Positions 57,780 through 64,000 of a stretch of 64,000 nt of DNA are shown in pieces. Below the pieces are notes generated by a model. The model searched no databases. It was not told where the DNA came from and saw only the letters and a program-made list of their open reading frames with translations. Each line of letters begins with the position of its first letter. Position 1 is the stretch's first letter. Origin of the DNA: Hermatobates lingyangjiaoensis (Eukaryota; Arthropoda; Insecta; Hemiptera; Hermatobatidae); contig JAPFBL010000255.1 of NCBI GenBank assembly GCA_026182355.1, positions 4,837,501 to 4,901,500 of the forward strand. The letters run 5' to 3'. A program made the translations under genes and the position numbers.

Positions 57780-58640
57780 CTAGATAATACCAGTAATACA
57801 TAACCAGTACCCTCATAAAAGAAAAATGCATGCTATCAATACTCCTCGGTAAAAATATGTTTTAAAAAAAATTGCATTTTTTGAATAACTCCTAAGAAGA
57901 ACATTCAGTTTTTTAGTTGATATAACCATTTGCTTCTAACTAGAGATGGGTGATGTGTTTTCTTTTGCTTTTCTTTTTTTTTCATCGCATGCATTAATAA
58001 CCGTAGCCATTGGCACAGAAAAAATTAATAGAAACTTGTTACAAATTAGTAGCCAAATTTATTATATTATCCTCCATGAAAGGTGGCATGGCCTCAATTA
58101 TTATAACTAAGCACTAGCGTTAAAAATATTATTGATTGAAGTAATTATTAATGACTGGAAACATGGGAGGCGTGCAGGTTTTTCTTAAAATGTGATAACA
58201 ACTGATCTCCTAGGGGATCCTTTTAATATCTTTTACTACTTCCTACATTATCACATGGTTAGGGCGATAAAGTTATAGGCTGATTAAGCGTTACAAAGAC
58301 TTCTTTAAGTTCTTGCACGGAAAATATTTTAACAGAGCTCAAATATTTTATAATTGCTCTTTTCTCCCATTTGTCCTGTATTTGTTAAGAGTGATTCATC
58401 TTATGAAGAACTTTGAACAATAAATCATCAATATAATTTTTGGAAGGGTCTACAGCGTAATTTGGTTAAACCTAATCAAAACCTACAACGACATATCATT
58501 TCATGTTGTTTTTGTGTTTGTGGGGAAGACTTCTTTGTAATTATTTCCTGAAAGGATGGCCAGCACAAAATGATAATCAATGAACAACAAGAAAATAAAT
58601 TGGAAAGAAAACATTTGAATATTTCTATTCTATGTCGATT
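57780..58640. other. AT-rich sequence, nothing recognised
   Basis: No gene, RNA gene or repeat recognised. Confidence 0.5.
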
Positions 58641-58644
58641 GTGG

Positions 58645-58795
58645 GTACATCCTGTACACCCATCGAAGCACAGGAGTGGTGAAAAACAAGTTTTCTATAG
58701 TGAAGGTGCCTACCAATGGACGTGAGAGTGCCGCTGGTATCAGACATTCATCATGGTTTACCAGATTGGAAAAAAAGTGAAAAAGGATGATATTT
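58645..58795 (-). repeat. Diverged coding-like repeat D, copy 1
   Basis: The minus strand reads FFSNLVNHDECLI and, after about 11 residues, VGTFTIENLFFTTP. It resembles 61775-61920, where the same spacing gives FPSNLVNLKCTS and GGSFTIKDVFFTDL. The differences are mostly conservative at the protein level, which hints at an old coding element or a duplicated exon. No family recognised. Confidence 0.4.
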
Positions 58796-59400
58796 TCTGA
58801 GACCTCAGTATTTCTAAGTATACAAATTAACATTGACAATAATATATCTTTAAAATCATTAGAAAATACCGAAAATGATTATAGAAAAGAAGAAGTTGTA
58901 AAAAGGATTTTCAGAAAGAATAAAATCGGTATTAATTTTCCTTGAATGAATGTCAATCATGTGGCTATGTCTGCAGGATTTAATCCAGATGGAAGTGTTA
59001 GCTATTCAAACCATCTCTTTTCAGCACTACAGAGATGGGAAGGCAGAGAGAAATAAATAATGTTATTGGAAATTAGCTGGAACAGAAGCATTCAAAGTAA
59101 GTTCAGAAGGGTTTTTTCCATTTACAAAAGTAAACTGAGAATCCAACATATAATAATAGATATCAAGAAAATATGACATGGTAAAATGAGTTCTGCTATA
59201 TTTAAATTAAAACTAGGAATATTTAATCTGTTTTTAAAGAGGAATAGATGAGTAAAATATCACTATCTTTCTTCAATTTCATACTAACAGAAAGATGTAG
59301 CACATGTATCATATCATTAGTTGTGCAATCTGTAATTGTGTGGTATTTACTCATTCTGAGGTAAAATGAATAAACCAACAAAAGTCTCCACACAAATGAA

Positions 59401-59450
59401 GTTTTATTCAACGCGTTTCGAACACTTTGTGTTCATCATCAGGAAACACT
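59401..59450 (-). ncRNA. Hammerhead ribozyme, intact core (minus)
   Basis: Minus strand: GUGUUUC, CUGAUGA (59436-59442), U, stem II GAACAC/GUGUUC (perfect six base pairs, loop AAA), GAA, self-complementary ACGCGU, U, then GAAUAAAAC. Stem I forms from UUC/GAA and further weak pairs with an internal loop. Cleavage is predicted after GUU. Confidence 0.8.
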
Positions 59451-59717
59451 ATAATACAAATTAAATCTAATTAGTTACAAAAAATTAGAGTGAAATAACA
59501 AAAAATAAAAGTTCAATTAAGAGAATTCAAGACATAACCAAGGAAGTGGTACTGATGGGTTGGTTCGCAAGTGATCAGTTTCCTACTAGTTGTTTTCACT
59601 TGACCAACCCGTCAGTACCACTTCCTTGGGTATGTCTTGAATTCTCTTAATTGAACTTTTATTTTTTGTTATTTCATTCTAATTTTTTGTAACTAATTAG
59701 ATTTAATTTGTATTATA

Positions 59718-59767
59718 GTGTTTTCCTGATGATGAACACAAAGTGTTCGAAACGCGTTGAATAAAAC
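59718..59767 (+). ncRNA. Hammerhead ribozyme, intact core (plus)
   Basis: Mirror copy of 59401-59450: GUGUUUUC, CUGAUGA (59726-59732), perfect stem II, GAA, ACGCGU, U, GAAUAAAAC. One extra U in the 5' strand of stem I distinguishes it from the left copy. Confidence 0.8.
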
Positions 59768-59829
59768 TTCATTTGTGTGGAGACTTTTGTTGGTTATCCA
59801 TTTTACCTCAGAACATGTATCATAATACA

Positions 59830-61770
59830 TCTATTGATGACAACCAATATAAATAGCATACTACTGAAAAAGGAAGTTTTAATGAAGATATTTATAACAA
59901 ATAAAAGGATTAAAGCAAGTAAAGTTGTAAAGAAGAATAAATAAATATATAAGAATAGAAAACTTCAAGAATGATTTAGGAAGAATACCTTCTTGGTTTA
60001 AAACAATAGAGGATAAGAATTGTGTGGAACACGTCATTGATAATACTGACACATTTGATTCATTTAACGTGTTGTGTCAACGGTAGAGCTTGCTAAGTAA
60101 ACTACTTAAAACCATAAAAACGGGAATTTACTTGGATTTGTTTGATTTAAACAAGTCGAAAATTCTACATCTGAAAATGAATGACGCGTCTGAAATATTT
60201 CTTTACATATTTCATCTCTGCTTTGTTCTTATTCACATTATTATCTTATTCTGTTTGAACTTTCATTGCATATTCTCATATTATTAATACCTACTTATTT
60301 TAAGTAATTATACCACTAGCAATAAATGGTGTGAATTCAGAGCAAACTTAAGAGATCCCATTTAGATTAGATTGTATACACATTTACAATATCATATGAG
60401 ATTTGTTAATGGCGGCATTATAACAATCTACGTTCATAATTTGCAATCCACTTAACTATTACAACATATGTGTTCCATTGTAACAGTACATTAATGGTTG
60501 TGTAATTTTGTTGTGAAAATAAAAATTTTATTTTATTTTATCTTCCCTTCCATGAAGATAACATTAATATTGATTATTACGAAAAATGATATATTATTAG
60601 TTTTAGGAAAAACTTTTTGTAAAGACCATCCCAGTGGGGAGAGGTGTTGGAACAGTAGTATATGAATTCCTTTATTGGGATTTTAAAGTTTTCTGTATGT
60701 AGCTCAATGAGTTGCCCTTGAGTAATTTTAATATCGTTTACCAGATGAATACTACAACACATTCGTCAATGTTTGAATTATAGTCCATTCCATTACTTAA
60801 AATTTATTTTACAACAATCTTAAATGATTAATAATCATTTTTAAAACCTCATGTAAATATTTTGTGTATTTTATATATCTATATAAATAAATGTCAAAAA
60901 TAATTTATTTGTCTTTTATTTTTAGCAAACTAACATTCATCATGCCTATTTTAGTTCATTTTAATTAATATATATTATATATTAAATTTAGAAATTCTAT
61001 ATTATGGATTATATTTCACTGATCTGATGTATAGAAAAATTATTGAACCTATTCAAAATAAATGTTCTTATAAATAAGATCAAACTTTTTGAAATATGAG
61101 AAAACGCGAGGAGACAATAATATTTGGTTGGAGCTTTTTAGACTAACTTTAGTCGATTAAAAACACCTTAGAAGTATTATTTTGAATAAAAAGCGCCGTC
61201 AAGCTGTAGTACTCCCAGAGCTGATTACGTTTGCACAAATTTTACAACGGATGAAAACAGTTAACTTTATTATTATAGCAATCTAGATGTATAATTTTAT
61301 CCTAAATTCTTCTAAACATGAACTTATTATTTTTGGGATTCTAGTATCAAATACCAAAATAATCGATAAATAATCTTTTTTCTTTTTAAATCCGAAATGT
61401 CTCTTAAAGAGATTTAAAATCACCAGATATTTTTCTTGTTAATATGGCACACGGTACCTCACCTTGGCATATTTTGTACTGTGCCTGGTTTTAAATGTTT
61501 TATGTATATGGCTTTTATATATGAATGAATAACTTCATTATCAGTTAAATAATTCCTCCAAGAAGAGAATGTGATATGAATTTCATCCCTCCTGGAATCC
61601 TGTTATAGACTAAAATTTTTGAAATAAAGTTACGACTCATTAATGAAGTTACTATATCTTCACCGGTGTGTAGAAATTGCTTTCTTAACTACTTGTTTTG
61701 AATGAGGTCTTATCAATTTAGTCAGATATTGTACAATCAGATTTTGAGGAACATTCACTGATAGATTAAA
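59830..61770. other. AT-rich sequence, nothing recognised
   Basis: Frames at 60090-60287 and 60577-60762 show no recognised motif. Confidence 0.5.
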
Positions 61771-61774
61771 AGGC

Positions 61775-61920
61775 AGTGAGATGCAAAGGTCAGTGAAGAA
61801 TACATCTTTGATCGTAAAGCTTCCACCAATGGATTCAAGAGTTAAATTGGTTTAAGATGTGCATTTGAGGTTTACAAGATTAGAAGGAAAGTGGCAGAAA
61901 ACAAATAACGGAGATTGAAG
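61775..61920 (-). repeat. Diverged coding-like repeat D, copy 2
   Basis: Partner of 58645-58795 on the same strand, about 3.1 kb away. It contains one in-frame stop between the two conserved blocks, so this copy is not an intact exon. Confidence 0.4.
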
Positions 61921-61929
61921 TCCACCTAG

Positions 61930-63055
61930 ACTTCAGATACAGCAATCAGTATTGCAGATACAGTCAAAGGCAGTGAGTCTCTAATCTTGTTAAAACTATG
62001 AATACAATTACAATTATTGTTTTCTGGTTTGTAAAGTAGTAGTGTGGAGTCTAGTTATAAATGCACTTATGAAAAGTTATAAAATAATTGTGATAGACCA
62101 AATAAATACTTCCTCTCCCTTTGGATATATTTACAGGATTAAAACAAACATAATGTGATATTTCTTCTTGCTATTTCCATCTAATATATATATTCCTATA
62201 AATGAGGTTTTGTCATGATTACGTCTTCCCTGAAATTTACAGACTAAGTAGTGATTTTCAGGTACTTTAACATGACATTTTAAAGAGATACTTCATGAAT
62301 TTAAATTTAATTGTCTTTACTGTTCATTTTGAAAGTAATTTACGAAATTATTTTTGTATGAATAGTCTCATTATACTTATATCAATCAGTTTGTTTCTTT
62401 CATTAATAAATAACATCTAATTTTAACTTATGGACGATAGGAAATGAGCATGTTTGTAAGAATGAAAACCAATTAAATAAACCATATTCAATAAACCTAC
62501 CTATAATTGAAAATTTAATCTCTACTTATTTGGTGTACTTAAATAAATATTAAATGAAAAAATTAACTGGCATCATTGTGAAGCTATACTTTATGCAGAG
62601 TGACTAATAGGAACGCTCTGTAAAGTAAATTGAAACAGGACCTTTATTAGTTCTAGTCAATATTGATTGGTTTCTCGGGGTTAAACAAGGCTTACAATTT
62701 GAAAGATTAACTCCAACCAGTTGAGTTCTAAATTAACCAAATTTCCATAAATTTCACTACTCTGACTGCTTGCAAAATCAAAACTCACTTGGTTAGGTTC
62801 TAGTAAACAATAATCTGGCTCTGGTTCCCAACAATAACTTTTCTCAATTTCATTGTCACTATAATAAGTAATTCTTATCAACAGGAAGATGTGTTTCTCA
62901 CTTACTACCTCATCACACAAATTTAGTACAAACATTGTTATTTAATCTTATTGAATGTATAAAATAAAAGTGTTTTAGGCAACAAAATGTATTCCAAAAA
63001 ATAAACTTTTTTCATTATTAAAAAACATAAAACTTTTCTTTCCTATAGATTTATA
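61930..63055. other. AT-rich sequence, one unsupported frame
   Basis: A minus-strand frame at 62681-62935 (84 residues, with YCWEPEPDYCLLEPNQVSFD) has a composition more protein-like than its neighbours but no known motif, promoter or splice evidence. It remains unassigned. Confidence 0.35.
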
Positions 63056-63059
63056 CTAG

Positions 63060-63360
63060 CTTAAAATATAATGCAGTGGGCGTCCCACAAGAAAACACAC
63101 AGACACCAAACATTGGTTTTTTGTATTACCACACAAGGGACATTACAATTGGACAATTTAAATTTTGCCTAACTCAAGGACATTTGGAGTAGAGACCTTC
63201 AACAAGATTCTGGTGTCTTGCAGGCTTGGGACCAACGGTTTCATGTCTTCTCCGAGGGATGACGTGCTCAGATTTTTGTCACCTCTTTAGTGAATAAGTG
63301 GAATGGTTATAAATCGCAATCCAGAGCAAAGTGTGTTAGCTACTGAGCTAACCTACCCCC
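63060..63360 (-). repeat. Possible tRNA-derived SINE
   Basis: Minus strand from 63360: GGGGGTAGG, then TTAGCTCAGTAGCTAA, which folds like a tRNA D-arm (TTAGC/GCTAA) and resembles a Pol III A box (TTAGCTCAGTAG). A B-box-like segment about 30 nt later (GGATTGCGATTTATAACC) is degenerate. A GC-richer body of about 250 bp follows down to a GTGGGACGCCCACTGCA hairpin near 63075. It is richer in GC than its surroundings, as expected of an inserted repeat. There is no second copy in the window and no TSD was found. Confidence 0.42.
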
Positions 63361-63364
63361 ATAT

Positions 63365-63649
63365 TTATATTAGTAATTATAATATTACTAATATGTTATA
63401 GCTTTTATTCGTTTCATCACACATAGACCCAAAGTGTAAGTATGTAACGTAAAATGAATTTACTTATAACTTCATAGTATTTTTTACATGCATTCAAAAT
63501 ATGTACTATTCCTACTTCTAATTGAAGATTCCAAGGAGAATTGACTCGGAGGTCTAAAGTTTGCTTTACTTTATGACTCTGAAAGATAAAAAGCAACTTT
63601 CTTTCAATTTTCTATCCATGGCATCTTCTCCTGCAATTTTCCTTCATGA

Positions 63650-63688
<39 letters not shown>

Positions 63689-64000
63689 TAAATGTAGTGG
63701 CTGTTCTACATTTACCTACATTTTGCGGAACAATTATTGAAACTTCCATTTCTGATTAGAGAGTTTCAACAATTATGTGACATTTGTTTTACGAGACCTG
63801 CAGTTGAATTTATGACAATATAGTCTTAATTTCTCTGCCAATAATGTCTAGGCTACTCTAAATTTTTTTTATTAATGATAAGTGCATTTCTACTTATTGA
63901 AATAGCACTTTTAAAAGCTATAATTTAATACTATTTATTTATTTTAAACTATTTGCACCATTAGACAATATATAGTATTGCATATGTATTCTGTCATACT
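63365..64000. other. AT-rich sequence with a 33-nt poly(T)
   Basis: No gene recognised. Poly(T) at 63654-63686 is followed by a 10-bp inverted repeat, gtaaatgtag/ctacatttac (63687-63714). On the minus strand this would be a hairpin followed by poly(A), as at the 3' end of a retroposed copy. No source gene or TSD was recognised. Confidence 0.45.

Larger units (their letters stand above)
59302..59824. mobile_element. Hammerhead palindrome insertion with 12-bp TSD (family H2)
   Basis: A roughly 500-bp insert is flanked by the direct repeat acatgtatcata at 59302-59313 and 59813-59824. Most of it is an inverted repeat: arms about 59354-59571 and 59597-59813 with very few differences and a centre of about 25 nt. 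Each arm holds a hammerhead motif facing outward. The first 40 bp (59314-59353, ttagttg, aatctgtaattg) are not part of the palindrome and match the repeat at 11970. There is no coding capacity. It resembles a non-autonomous PLE-derived or retrozyme-like element. Confidence 0.87.

Overview
This is a gene-poor, AT-rich stretch of an animal nuclear genome. There are no bacterial-style gene arrays, almost every long open frame belongs to a transposable element, and there are long AT and CA microsatellites. The element mix (Penelope-like, BEL/Pao, mariner, Helitron, a non-LTR element with an RNase H domain, and an R1/jockey-like LINE 3' end) fits a large invertebrate genome such as an arthropod or mollusc. 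I cannot name the species. No complete host gene was found. The best host candidate is a possible first exon with a signal peptide on the minus strand at 49636-49870. The window is probably intergenic or lies inside a very large intron.

Layout. 1-11960: AT-rich sequence with diverged interspersed repeats, a Helitron helicase remnant (about 3935-4165, minus) and a remnant of a non-LTR element RNase H domain (about 8770-9205, plus). 11970-13100: a broken Penelope-like element (PLE) with reverse transcriptase and GIY-YIG remnants (plus), between two hammerhead-ribozyme-like motifs (minus). 13830-14335: a direct-repeat pair. 16360-16535: an inverted repeat with hammerhead motifs. 20230-22060: a long diverged inverted repeat whose left arm was later interrupted by a perfect 91-bp-arm palindrome that carries two intact-looking hammerhead motifs and a 15-bp target-site duplication (TSD). 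25141-25830: a probable PLE-derived segment with another hammerhead motif. 26320-27065: a second Helitron remnant. 29699-30195: a 5'-truncated LINE with poly(A) and a TSD. 36925-40380: a nested cluster holding an integrase-encoding element with 250-bp terminal inverted repeats (TIRs), hammerhead repeats, a palindrome and an internally deleted mariner. 42430-43000: decayed hammerhead repeats. 43300-46350: a larger PLE copy (minus), broken by frameshifts and missing a catalytic Asp. 51080-55022: a young but internally deleted BEL/Pao element with LTRs that look identical. 59314-59812: a hammerhead palindrome with a 12-bp TSD. 63060-63360: a possible tRNA-derived SINE.

The strongest theme is a set of hammerhead-like motifs from several sequence families. 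The better-preserved copies share one plan: CUGANGA, stem II, GAA, a very short self-complementary stem III, UH, then stem I. Most sit in inverted-repeat units. Two of these units have clear TSDs, so the palindromic units themselves appear to have been inserted. Hammerheads in PLEs and in small non-autonomous retroelements are established. The palindromic arrangement here, and the number of families in one 64-kb window, deserve a second look. All coordinates and comparisons were made by eye, without database searches.
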